Below, piece after piece: positions 39,601-51,600 of a stretch of 64,000 nt of DNA; the stretch's first letter is position 1, and each line of letters begins with the position of its first letter. The position numbers were made by a program, and so were the translations under genes. Location: assembly GCA_024036415.1 (NCBI GenBank), contig JAMWET010007157.1, forward strand, positions 898,501 through 962,500, in the 5' to 3' direction. The notes beneath the pieces were generated by a model. That model was not told where the DNA came from. It did no database searches and worked only from the letters and a program-made list of their open reading frames with translations. Origin of the DNA: Prochilodus magdalenae. Lineage: Eukaryota; Chordata; Actinopteri; Characiformes; Prochilodontidae.

Positions 39601-42600
39601 TTTTGCACAGTCTACAGCATTGGCACTTAATGGGGGGCAGTCGTGGGCTGGAGGTTAGGGAACCAGCCTTGTGACCAGGGGGTCGCCGGTTCGATTCTCT
39701 GAGCCTACAGTAACGACTGAGGTGCCCTTGAGCAAGGCACCTAACCCCCAACTGCTCCCCGGGCGCCGTGGATAGGGCTGCCCACCGCTCCAGGTAAGTG
39801 TGCTTACTGCCCCCTAGTGAGTGAGTTTGTGGTGTTTCACTTCACGGATGGGTTAAATGCGGAGACTAAATTTCCCCACTGTGGGATCAACAAGGGATTA
39901 AAAAAAAATAAAAAATCTTAACCCTGGGGCTCAGTACATGGTCCAGGAGGGCAATGAGAGTGCTGCCAAAAAGAGGGGGCATTTAATTATTTTGGACCCC
40001 TATACACATTGCATTAGCAGTTTTTGTGTCCAATCATATCTGAATAAACTTTCGCAAGATTCCAATCACACTTTTCATTGTGCCCACAGTTTGGCCAGAT
40101 CAGATCTGATGGCTTGGTGTTTCTTAAGGTTGGATATTTTGACCTGGTGTTTCCTCAGATTAGATGCATTTGAGATGGTGTTTCTTTAGGTCTGATGTGT
40201 TTAGCTGGGCGTTTCTTCAGGTTAGATGGGTTTGACCAGGTGTTTCCTCGGCTTTGATCTGCTTGACTGAAAAATTTCTCAGGTTATATGTGTCCACAGT
40301 TTGACCAGATCAGATCTGATGGCTTAATTATTCCTAAAGTTGGATATTTTGACCAGGTGTTTCCTCAGATTAAATGCTTTTGGCCAGGTGTTTCTGCAGG
40401 TTAGATGTGTTAGACCAGGTGTTTCCTCAGATTAAATGCTTTTGGCCAGGTGTTTCTGCAGGTTAGATGTGTTAGACCAGGTGTTTCCTCAGATTAAATG
40501 CTTTTGGCCAGGTGTTTCTGCAGGTTAGATGTGCTTTTGGCCAGGTGTTTCTGCAGGTTAGATGTGATTTCCTCAGATTAAATGCATTTGGCCAGGTGTT
40601 TCTGCAGGTTAGATGTGTTAGACCAGGTGTTTCCTCAGATTAAATGCTTTTGGCCAGGTGTTTTGGCAGGTTAGCTGTGTTAGACCAGGTATGTTCTCAG
40701 ATTAAATGCTTTTGGCCAGGTTTTGGCAGGTTAGATGTGTTTGACCAAAGTGATTTCTCAGATTACATGCATTTAATCAGTTGTGTCCTCAGGTTAGATC
40801 GGTTTGTCCAGGTGTATGTTCAGGTTAAATGTGTTAGACCAGGTATTTTCTCAGATTAAATGCTTTTGGCCAGGAGTTTCTGCAGGTCAGATGTGTTTGT
40901 CCAGGTGTTTGTTCAGGTTAAATGTGTTAGACCAGGTATTTTCTCAGATTAAATGCTTTTGGCCAGGAGTTTCTGCAGGTCAGATGTGTTTGTCCAGGTG
41001 TTTGTTCAGGTTAAATGTGTTTGATAAGGTGATTCCTCATCAGGTGTTAATCTAAGCAGAGGTTAAATGTTTTTAACACTTGTTTTTTCATGTGGCCAAG
41101 TTTTAAATGTAGCATGATTTAATGACCAAAATCAGCCCCTGAATCTGTGGTCCTTAAACTGATCCTCAGGTACTGCAGCTCATATTTTTCTGTATGCCCA
41201 TGTGTTGCATGTTAGATTGGAACAAAAAGCTCTGGTCCATCTGCGGTCCCTGACAGTGAATGGGTGGTACAAATTGAAAGTGAAGAATGGAGTGATTCTG
41301 CCTACAGCGCAGAGTGTATTTTCTGTGATTAGCTACCAGGTGATCAGGTCTTGGCACCTCAGGGACCCTATGATGTGCCTGATTCTCATTTCTTTTATTA
41401 TTTGTTAATGCTACACCAACATTTTATATATTTATAACCTGTAAATCTTATTTCTCAGTGTATCTGTCTGTAAAGCCAAAAGAATAAACAAACAAAACAA
41501 CAAAACATATTTCAAATACAAATAAACAAATATTTGATTTGCTTTAGAACATTTTCTCTAATTCTGAGTCATAAGTAAGTAGCATCAGGCAACTGCAGCA
41601 GAAGGGGACAAAGAAACAGGAGCACAGGCAAACAGACCTGGTAAAAGCCAGAAACTGAAGGATGAGTGTGTTGGCCTGTAGTGGGTCTGACTCTTCTCTC
41701 TGAGGGTCAAAGTTCACTGGTTCAGCCGGATCCAGCACCTCAGCCACCTGGCCGAGCCCATCGCGAATCTCGGGGAAGCGGGAGGAGAAGAGATGAGCCA
41801 AAGAGCCACGAGAGCTCGTTCTGCTGGAGCTGAGCAGAAAAGGAGACAAATCTTTATGCTTTGATACCACTGTCTGACAACAACCTATAATCAATATTAT
41901 CACCATAACAATTTTTTATGATCAAACAGCTCATATTTTAAAAGACTGCAGTTGTTTTACCTAGGTTAGACCACAGTTAGAGACTTTACGCAAGCATTTT
42001 ATCATGACTTTATAAGCAATTATTACCGCACTAATAAAAAGAAATAATGTGTGTTTGTAATTATAGAAATTGAGGTCTGTAAATTAGTCATAAATTGTAG
42101 GTTGAGTGCTGTTAAATGTTAATTAATTATAGTTTTGCAGTTAAAAGCACACGTTAAAATGCCTAAATGTGGCATGTTAATTATCGAATGATTACTGTGA
42201 TGGAACATGCTAGTAACTGTGGGCAAACAGTCATATTTCAGATGCAAATATGCTCACATGTTGTGTGTTTTGAACACAAACTGTAGATCGCTGTGTTGGA
42301 AATGATAAACTATTAATGCCAGTACTGCACGTACAGGGTGAGTCAGGTGTGCTGAAGAAAGAAAACTTGCTGAAGAAGAAGGCATTAATCGGCTGTTAAC
42401 AATGTTAGTCATAGATCTTTAAACAATCCCTGAGATCTTAACCAAAGTGGAACTTTAGATTCTTAATGATCTTCATATAATATTTAAATGCTTAAAAATG
42501 ATATGGAAATAGTTACAAAAGGTTAATACCATCTGGAAGATTTTTATTAATAGCAAAATCATAACTAAAGTAAAACATATAGTTTACTAGCACATTTGGT

Positions 42601-45600
42601 TGATTATGATCAACTTAAATGGTGCATCAGTTATAGTGCCTGAGGTGCTAGCATGTGAAGTGCTGCACCCTTTAAGGTGGTATGGCAAGACTGGAACAAC
42701 TTTTAGGCTTTTAAAGCCTAAATAAATTATGCAATTACTAATGTTTCTTTTTCAACATATTTCCCAACATATTTCCTGGTACCCTGGAAATACGTTTATT
42801 GTAATCATTTGTTGTATGTATATGTGTAATAAGAGTAATAACCAGCACCTCCACTTTTATAATTACCGTCAAATTTCTTATTAAAACACTAAAACTCCTC
42901 CTAAAACACTTCTTGCAAAATTTCTGTATGACCACGACTGTGGATGCATCACATTACCAAGTGCAAGTGTATGTGAAGTAAAAGAACATGTATTCCCTTA
43001 AACTCCTGCGCTCCTAAGATGTGAGAATGAAGAAGCCCAAGAGAGCAGACCAGGAAAACAGCCTGAGGGCCCGAGGACTGTTCTCTTCCCATTCATACAC
43101 AGTGTTCCGTTCAACCATTACACTAGTTCTCTACAGACCTGGTGTCCAGGCAGTATGGTCTGAACAAGTTGCATCAGCAGGGATACCACTAGAATTCATA
43201 AGGTGGTGAAGCTATGCTTTTTTAATGGGCAGTAAAAACGTGGGAACAATATAATGTAAATATATTCATTCATTCCTTCATTCATTTATTCCTCTTTTAA
43301 GTTGACTATACTTATGCGTTTCTGGGAGTGCTGGAGCCCATCCCAGTGCCCATTGGGCAGAAGGCTAATTTAATTTAATATTATTCAATTTATGTTATCA
43401 CATGGTGTTCCCAGCATTAATACCAGGGAAATATGTTTCAAACTAGTTTGGATATATTTATTTACATCTAATATCTATTCAGCTAGTGTGCCTTTTAAAG
43501 TTACCCTGAAATTAAATAAGACATATTTTACCTTGTTAGTTCATGTCCCTGGTCGTACTATGCATGATTTATCACACTATAATATTTAAAAGGCAGAATT
43601 CTCATTTACCCATTATCTTTGATTATAGTTTAAAGACCTTTGCCCACATTTGAAACTAATACTAACCAATGAAATCATGTTTAATAGTTTTATTGACTTG
43701 TTTTATCTCCCCTTACCATCCATCACTGAGCACAAGTTCTATGTCAGAGACAAACAATGCCATGTTTTTTACAAAAACACCTTACAGTATTCGATTTAGG
43801 TTATCAGTGAGCCAGCCAAACAGCAAATACAGCTTTTAGATTTAAAAAAAATCCATTCATGTAAATAGCGCTACTGTATGAGAACATGTTGAGCCAACTC
43901 TGTAATGACAATTTTATCAGTTTATAGCAGCTTTACAGCAGATGTTGTCACATAGCATCTTTACAAAAAGTCTGGGTTCTAGCCTCCAATCAGCAAGCCA
44001 TAGGGCGACAGTGGCAAGTAAAAACCCCCCTTTAGAATGAGAGGAAGAAACTTCCAGAAGAACCGAGACTCAACAGAGGAACCCATTCTACTCAGGTCAA
44101 CAAGACAAGCACAAAAGCATAAAGGCAAACTATTCTACTAATCTACTATACGACAGAAACTGACCTTTAAATTTAGAAGATGATCACACAAAAACCTTAC
44201 TGTGCCTGACACTCGTGCTTGAACTCCACCACAATGCTGGTGTCACTGTTGTGGTGAGAATAGTCCACAACCTACATGATATCTGGTTAGCAGTTGACTA
44301 TGTTAACTGGGGACAGTTTGTGTTGTTAGAATTCTCTCCAGAAATGTTCATCTTTTTAACTGTGAAACATTTTGGAAATGTCTGCACTGGAACAATTTTC
44401 AGTCTCGAGTCCTTTTTATTTTGGGCAACAGCAGGGGCTATTGCTATCCACTAACATCTTCTACCACTTGCTGGTCTAGTTAAGGAAATACTGCTGTGTA
44501 AAACTCCTCCAGAAACTAGCAAGCGTCTAATGAGTATAAAACATCACCACAGACGTCTTTTTATTACACAAAGTACCCCAGGGGTTAAAAGTGGGGGTGG
44601 GTTAGGGGGCATGAATCATACTACCAGGTAATGGTATCTATCAGATTTTTTTTAAACAGTGATTCTTGCATATGTTGATAGCAGTCTGTCTGAAGCCCAG
44701 GGATGTGTTTAGGGTCTGGATATTGGGTTGTAGCTATGAGTCTTGTTTCTGCAGCCACAGGTCTCCTTATATGGCTGAAATATTTAATATGAATATGAAT
44801 TACTGGCCGAAGCTTTTGTTGTGAACATATCGTCTCATCTCTGCCTTGATGCTAGACTCTACTTTACAAGCAACAAATCTACTCTTCACTGATGGACTAG
44901 GAGGCAACAACAGATGAGATACAGTCTGAATGTAAAATGTAAATGTACACGGTGCTTCCACATGCTTGGTGTTTCTGATAAAATGACTAATGAGTGTATC
45001 TGCAACAGGGGTGTATCTCATTAACTGGACAATGAAGTTAGGATCGACTTTTGTAACAGCTGAGCTGCTTTTTTTTTCTCCTCAAAGATGTTTTTAGCAC
45101 AGGTTTTGCACAGGAGAGCCTTGTGTTGTGTAGCAGTAGCTTGTGTGGAGTTCTCTGGCTGTGCAGAGTTAAACAAGTTTGACCTGAAGCAGTCAAGTGT
45201 CCTTCATCTTAAGCCTTTGTCTGTGCTATACAAACAGACCACAGATTAGCAGGGCCATTATAACAGTAGTGGAGGAAAAATGAGTAATTGTAGTTCTTTG
45301 CCTATACATTTCAAAATAATAGCTTGCTAGAGTAACTGGCAATGCCTAAGAGTTATTCATTTTTTCTGAATGTCATCTATAATTAACAAGCAAGACATTG
45401 TTATTTTTAGCTAGTCAGTTAGTTATTGCAAGTTGCTCAGAGCTGCCAAACACAATCCAAAACAGCTTTTGAAAAAAAGCAGGAGCGTGAACGCCTTGCT
45501 TCATTCCAGTTTTGCAGAGAATGCGGTATGAACCCTTATAAGTGTATAGTGCCAGAGCTCAGTTGTCTTCTTGTTGTTTACATAAACCTTAGATGTTGGA

Positions 45601-48600
45601 GTTCTGCTCTGATGTGCTTCGTCACAATTTAACCCCTGCAAGCATCCAATTCTGAAGCAGTTCAGTTACTTCCAGGAAATCCAATAAACACAGGGGCAGC
45701 ATAGGCAGAGAGGGAGGGATTATTGCTGTATCAGTGCCGAGGTTTCAGAGTGAATAGGAGCAACACAGCAGTTTGTCATTACACTTAATTTCGAAGATCA
45801 ACTGTACAACCCCCACAACTCAAGATGACTCCGCTCAAAACTCGTAACATTGTAATTAAGTTCCAGTTTCAGGCAGGAACACTGCAGCCGGCTAACAAGA
45901 AGGTTAACTGACAAAGCTTTTTAGAGCTGTAACACCGCAACATTCTACAATGTGCCACTTAAAATATCCATCATCAAAGAACAGTGGCAGTATTTTGCAC
46001 TCACTGAGGTCTGTTTAGGAGTTTAAAATGCCACCTCCACACTATCTACCCCCACAAACAGCTGCAGCATCTGACCAACTGCATTAGATAATCATTCTGG
46101 TACAACCCGCAACCTGTTCAGGCAATAAACACACATGCAGGTCCTAAAATATATAGTTGCCACTTTAGAGACTTCACTGTCCATTTGAGAGATTTAGAGA
46201 CCTCAGAGTGGACATTAGTCCAAAAATGTGCAATGCAGCTATAACAACCTAAATTTTGGGGGGTTATGGTTCCAAGACGTCAGCCTATTTGTTTCAGAAA
46301 GGACTTCCTATTCTCTTAGTAAAAATCATATCCTCCCACAAGCATCATATAACTGTACTTTAAACGTGTCCTCTTTGATACAGAGGGGAAATTGTAACAA
46401 CAAAAAAAAAAAAAGAGAAACGGATGATGCAGAGAGCAGGAAGAAGGGTAAAACACTGCCTTCGGCTGCAGTGATGCTGCGTGATAAGCTCTATATGAGA
46501 TTTATGATGGTGAATTTTTTATAGTAGAAGTCAGGTTTGCCAGTGCAGCGTGAATACAGATGAAAGCGCAGGGGTTCTATACGCCAGTGGAGTGAATAGC
46601 ATGCACAGCCTCCAGCAGTTATCTGAATGCTGCTGCAGCCATGCACAAAGTGCCACTGCTGTATATCCTACCATGGTCACATACTGAGTGAAAGCCCTAT
46701 TACCAATCATCCCTTACTTCCCACAACATACTGAAAAATAACTAAGGCTGTTATTATATATGCACTAGCACTGGAGCAATCCATGTGTAATTATGGTAAT
46801 AACTCATCATGTAATCAAATGCTTGGTTTTAACAGTTGCTTGGTTTTAGCAGTTGTTCTTCTGGAAATGCTCTTTTCTGGTTTGGTAAGTCTTCCATGAA
46901 TTAACCAAGATTTTACTAGTTATTTCTATGTCTATCTTCAGCACCATTAAGAAAACTGATGCATCAGTTAAGGTGGACTGGGTAAAGCTGAATGAGTAAC
47001 TATCGAATATTAGGCCAGCTTTAGCCTCTTAAAAAGAAGAACAACCAGCGTTTTGGCTCAGTAAAGATTAAAAATAGTTTCAACAACATATAGCTCTGGA
47101 GCTGTAGGCGGCTCTTTAATTACTCCATAGCAGAATTAGGTTATTAAAGTAAAAATAAAATATTAAATATGAAAATGTATATATTTTAACCTTCAACCTT
47201 GAAGAATGGCACACATACTGCTGTTTACATTTGCAGTCCAATCTCACCTAATAGCTCACCTAATAACACCGGAAGATTGGATAGACTCATTAGCATTTAT
47301 GTGCACTCCAGCTGGTTTACCGATATGTTTTATCTGCAACAAGCAGCTGTCCATCACCAAAAAGTTGAATGCTGAGATATATTACAAGAAACTGTTTAAC
47401 TTCCGTGTAAAAATGATCTGCTGGAGATGCACAAAAGTGGCTAAGTAACTCTGTTTTGGTTTATAGTAAGTGCTATTAAATGAAAAAACACAGCTTTTGT
47501 ACAAACTGTAGCCTCTGCTCCAGCATCACCACATGCATGGAGGGAATACATTAACAGAGCACTCTAAAAACATCCAGCGTGATTGGTCATCAGTTGTGGA
47601 CTCACTTAGCTCTCCTTTCACTGTTTATGCTTTTAGTTACAACCTAGAATCTTCACCCTTACAACCACTGAATTTTATTAAGCATATGAGCGTGCATGTG
47701 TAAGTGGTGTAACAAGCATGCTTGATCTATGGCATAATTTTACTGGACTCACTGATTCATAAACAGTTGTAGTGGTGAAGTCATTACCCAAGCTCTTCCA
47801 TCAGTAGCTTTTAATTTGGTCTACCCAAAGAGGAAAATAATGCAACCTATGGATCATGGTAATTTTCTGCCAAATTAAACATTTATAATCCTCGTTCATT
47901 AGTTTGCTCATTTTCATGCTCAGTTCTGATGAGCACAGTCACTGCGGAAGCAGCATATAAGAAAGACAAATCATTTTGATTTTTACCCTACATGCTTCAC
48001 TGGTGACATACCTAAATATGCCAGAATGTAGGTCCTGGATCATTAGAGGTGGAACGTAAAATTTAAAGTGTAAATGTATGAATCTAACTTTTGCCTCGTC
48101 AGAAGGTGTTGAAACCACTGTTAGTGTAGTGCTAACAAACTGAAATACAAAGGGACCCTAGGGGAAGTCTGCATTTCAGTATAACAGCGTTTTTTTAACC
48201 TTGTACTTCGACCATATTTTGACACTGAGGGCCAGAGCTTGAATAGGTTCACCACCACCACGGTTCGCCACTGCTCTCCACTCAGGCAAATCTCAGGCAG
48301 CCAGCAGAAAATGCACTACCATTTTGGGTAATTCATTGTTTTCCGTTGACATCGCGCAACTGCACTGCTGCCATTTGGAAGGCAACCTGGGGGTTTGGTA
48401 GCAGTTTTTTTTTTCTTTCAGATAACAAAGCCATAACAGATCCAGCAAAAACAGTAAAATACTGTATATTTGTAAGATTCAGTTTTAAACTAAAAGGATA
48501 TTAAACAATACGTTAAAAAATGTGTTAAATTGTTTTATTTTATTTTAATGCTAAACAACATAAAATGTCACAAATATCATTAGTTGTATTAGGTGAAGTA

Positions 48601-51600
48601 TAGAAAAGCACTCATTCAGTATAGAAGAATTAGTTTACTGGGTAAGGTATAGATAGTTTGCTCAGTAGAGTAGCAGGAAAGGTACAGAAATGTGTTCATT
48701 AGTGTAGTATGTGCAGGTATAGTAGAGTGCACATTAGTGTATTAGGTGTAGTATAGAAGCTCTTTTATTAGTGTAGTATGTAAATTACAGAAGTAGGCTC
48801 ATTAGTGTAGTATGTAAAATACAGAAGTACGCTCATTAGTGTAGTATGTAAAGTACAGAGGTATGCTCATTAGTGTAGTATGTAAAGTACAGAAGTACGC
48901 TCATTAGTGTAGTATGTAAAGTACAGAAGTATGCTCATTTGTGTAGTATGTAAAGTACAGAAGTGTGCTCATTGGTGTAGCAGATGAAGTGTAGAAGTGT
49001 GCTCTTTAGTGTAGCAGATGAAGTGTAGAAGTGTGCTCTTTAGTGTAGAAGATGAAGTGTAGCAGTGTGCTCTTTAGTGTAGCAGATGAAGTGTAGACGT
49101 GTGCTCTTTAGTGTAGCAGATGAAGTGTAGAAGTGTGCTCTGTAGTGTAGAAGATGAAGTGTAGCAGTGTGCTCTTTAGTGTAGCAGATGAAGTGTAGAA
49201 GTGTGCTCTTTAGTGTAGAAGATGAAGTGTAAAAGTGTGCTCTTTAGTGTAGAAGATGAAGTGTAGAAGTGTGCTCTTTAGTGTAGAAGATGAAGTGTAG
49301 AAGTGTGCTCTTTATTGTAGCAGATGAAGTGTAGAAGTGTGCTCTTTAGTGTAGAAGATGAAGTACAGAAGTGTGCTCTTTAGTGTAGCAGATGAAGTAC
49401 AGAAGTGTGCTCTTTAGTGTAGCAGATGAAGTACAGAAGTGTGCTCTTTAGTGTAGCAGATGAAGTACAGAAGTGTGCTCTTTAGTGTAGCAGATGAAGT
49501 GTAGAAGTGTGCTCTTTAGTGTAGAAGATGAAGTGTAGAAGTGTGCTCTTTAGTGTAGAAGATGAAGTGTAGAAGTGTGCTCTTTATTGTAGCAGATGAA
49601 GTGTAGAAGTGTGCTCTTTAGTGTAGCAGATGAAGTGTAGAAGTGTGCTCTTTAGTGTAGAAGATGAAGTGTAGAAGTGTGCTCTTTAGTGTAGAAGATG
49701 AAGTGTAGAAGTGTGCTCTTTAGTGTAGAAGATGAAGTGTAGAAGTGTGCTCTTTAGTGTAGAAGATGAAGTGTAGAAGTGTGCTCTTTAGTGTAGCAGA
49801 TGAAGTGTAGAAGTGTGCTCTTTAGTGTAGCAGATGAAGTGTAGAAGTGTGCTCTTTAGTGTTAGTGTAGAAAGTGATGAAGAAGTGTAGAAGTGTGCTC
49901 TTTAGTGTAGAAGATGAAGTGTAGAAGTGTGCTCTTTAGTGTAGCAGATGAAGTGTAGAAGTGTGCTCTTTAGTGTAGCAGATGAAGTGTAGAAGTGTGC
50001 TCTTTAGTGTAGAAGATGAAGTGTAGCAGTGTGCTCTTTAGTGTAGAAGATGAAGTGTAGAAGAATTAGCATCACAAGTTTTAAAGTGAAGTTTAAATGA
50101 ACAGGTCTTTGGTAGCCAAAATCAAATAAGTAGGATTTCTCATTTTAACAACTAAACGCAGAAACAGTTTTTAAATGTATTTTTTTGCCATCAAAATACT
50201 GTGAACAGCTACTGTATTTGTGATGTGGCCTCACAAACTGATGTTTCATGCTTATGTTTATTTAGTTATCAAAAAAGTATTAGATTAAATAGAATTATTA
50301 GAAATTAGATTGTGTAATGCAACAAAAAACAAACAGGTGAACAAAGAGGTATTCTGCCTTTAATTAGCAAAAACTGAAACTGCACTTTAGGTATGAAACA
50401 TCATAAAACTTTAAAAAGTACTGCTTGCTTCTGTACTTTCAGTTGAGTTAAAAAGTAACTAAAAAGGCTCCAGGCTTTCTAGTAGAACTCTGAGCAACTG
50501 GATGAAGCAGTTGCTAGAGAAAATAAACATTTCACACAACCTTATATCTGTGGCTTTAAAGCCAAAGCTTTCTCATATAGACAGAACCAGACAGAGCACT
50601 GGGTCTCTGCTTGTGTGTGTGGAAAAAAAAAGTGAGAGAGATGACCAGTACGGTGTAAACTGAGGCAGCAGAACTCTAAACCCTCTATGTGTGTGTATAT
50701 GTGTGTGTGTCGATGGAAAGCGTGTGCTTGATACTGACCCTGGTGCATGTGTACCCAGTGTTATGACGGGGGCATGGACAGGAGTGAATGTCAGCTCACG
50801 CAGATTGCCCTCTTCTTCTTTCTCGTCCCCTATTACCTCTCTCTCCATCACACTGACCTCCAGGTGTGCTATACTGCCCACAGCAGGATGCTCCTGACAA
50901 ACACAAATACACAAACATTTATTTACACAATATTAGATCATTAAATGATTTGTATAAATGTACATAGTGCATATGCTACAGTAATGAGCTCCATATGTTT
51001 TTTACACTGCTACATAACACTAAAAAGCATCCCATAACGCAATGGCAGATGTCAAATGTGTCCATGACAGATTATGTACAGCAACAGAAAAGGGTTACAT
51101 ATAGACTCTATATATATATATATATATATATATAGAGTATATATAGACTCTATCTATATATATATAGATTTTCTTCAGCAAATACAGACTTAGATCAGAT
51201 AAACAGCCTTTGTTAAATGCAACTTTCTTTAGTGTCCATAACATTTGTACAGTACCTACAGTATATGTAATTATGTAATGATACTGTAACCTCATGTACG
51301 TTACATATGTGAATGCTTGTTTGTAATAACATGGCCTTTATGTATTAAACATATACAAGTAAATAGCTTGTAAAAGATTTAAAGATCTAAAGCCTAACTC
51401 TCACCTCAGTAACAAAACAAAAGAAAAAAGATCAATGTGAATATATGAACAACAGCAAGCTGAAAATGTCCTGTAACATGTTGAACAAAGATCAACCCAT
51501 CAACACAGCTCTTAGGTGATGCCCTAACGCCACAGACTTTAACACAACTTTTCCATAGTGCCAGTAGCAGCAGTTCCACAAGTGCAGAAGTAAAGAGGAG

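Larger units (their letters stand above)
33600..41637 (-). other. NPHP4 intron 4 (8.0 kb)
   Basis: Contains the 31-bp array (40.08-41.05 kb), a SINE (39.63-39.92 kb), a 0.6 kb purine tract (38.2-38.8 kb), a long AC repeat (36.49-36.61 kb) and the inverted-repeat element (34.95-35.63 kb). Between 37.2 and 37.95 kb the sequence is complex and TAAT-rich and might be conserved noncoding DNA. No gene recognised. Confidence 0.78.
41830..50738 (-). other. NPHP4 intron 3 (8.9 kb)
   Basis: Dominated by the 34-bp array at 48.58-50.06 kb. It also holds a widespread fish repeat (43.92-44.15 kb), a short tandem-plus-dispersed repeat fragment (43.26-43.37 kb) and a possible diverged copy of the 35-kb inverted-repeat element (44.21-44.29 kb). 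The stretches 41.9-43.2 kb and 44.5-48.5 kb are AT-rich, with no gene or named repeat that I can support. Confidence 0.75.

Noticed and set aside
40644..41055. Plus-strand frames with repeating Gly-Leu-Asp-Phe-type motifs that look like a repeat protein
   Set aside because: The 31-bp unit is not a multiple of three, so the motifs arise from overlapping frames of a noncoding minisatellite; no conserved family.
48582..50062. Regularly spaced repeats considered as a CRISPR array
   Set aside because: The units are directly tandem with no unique spacers, and the sequence is a vertebrate intron.
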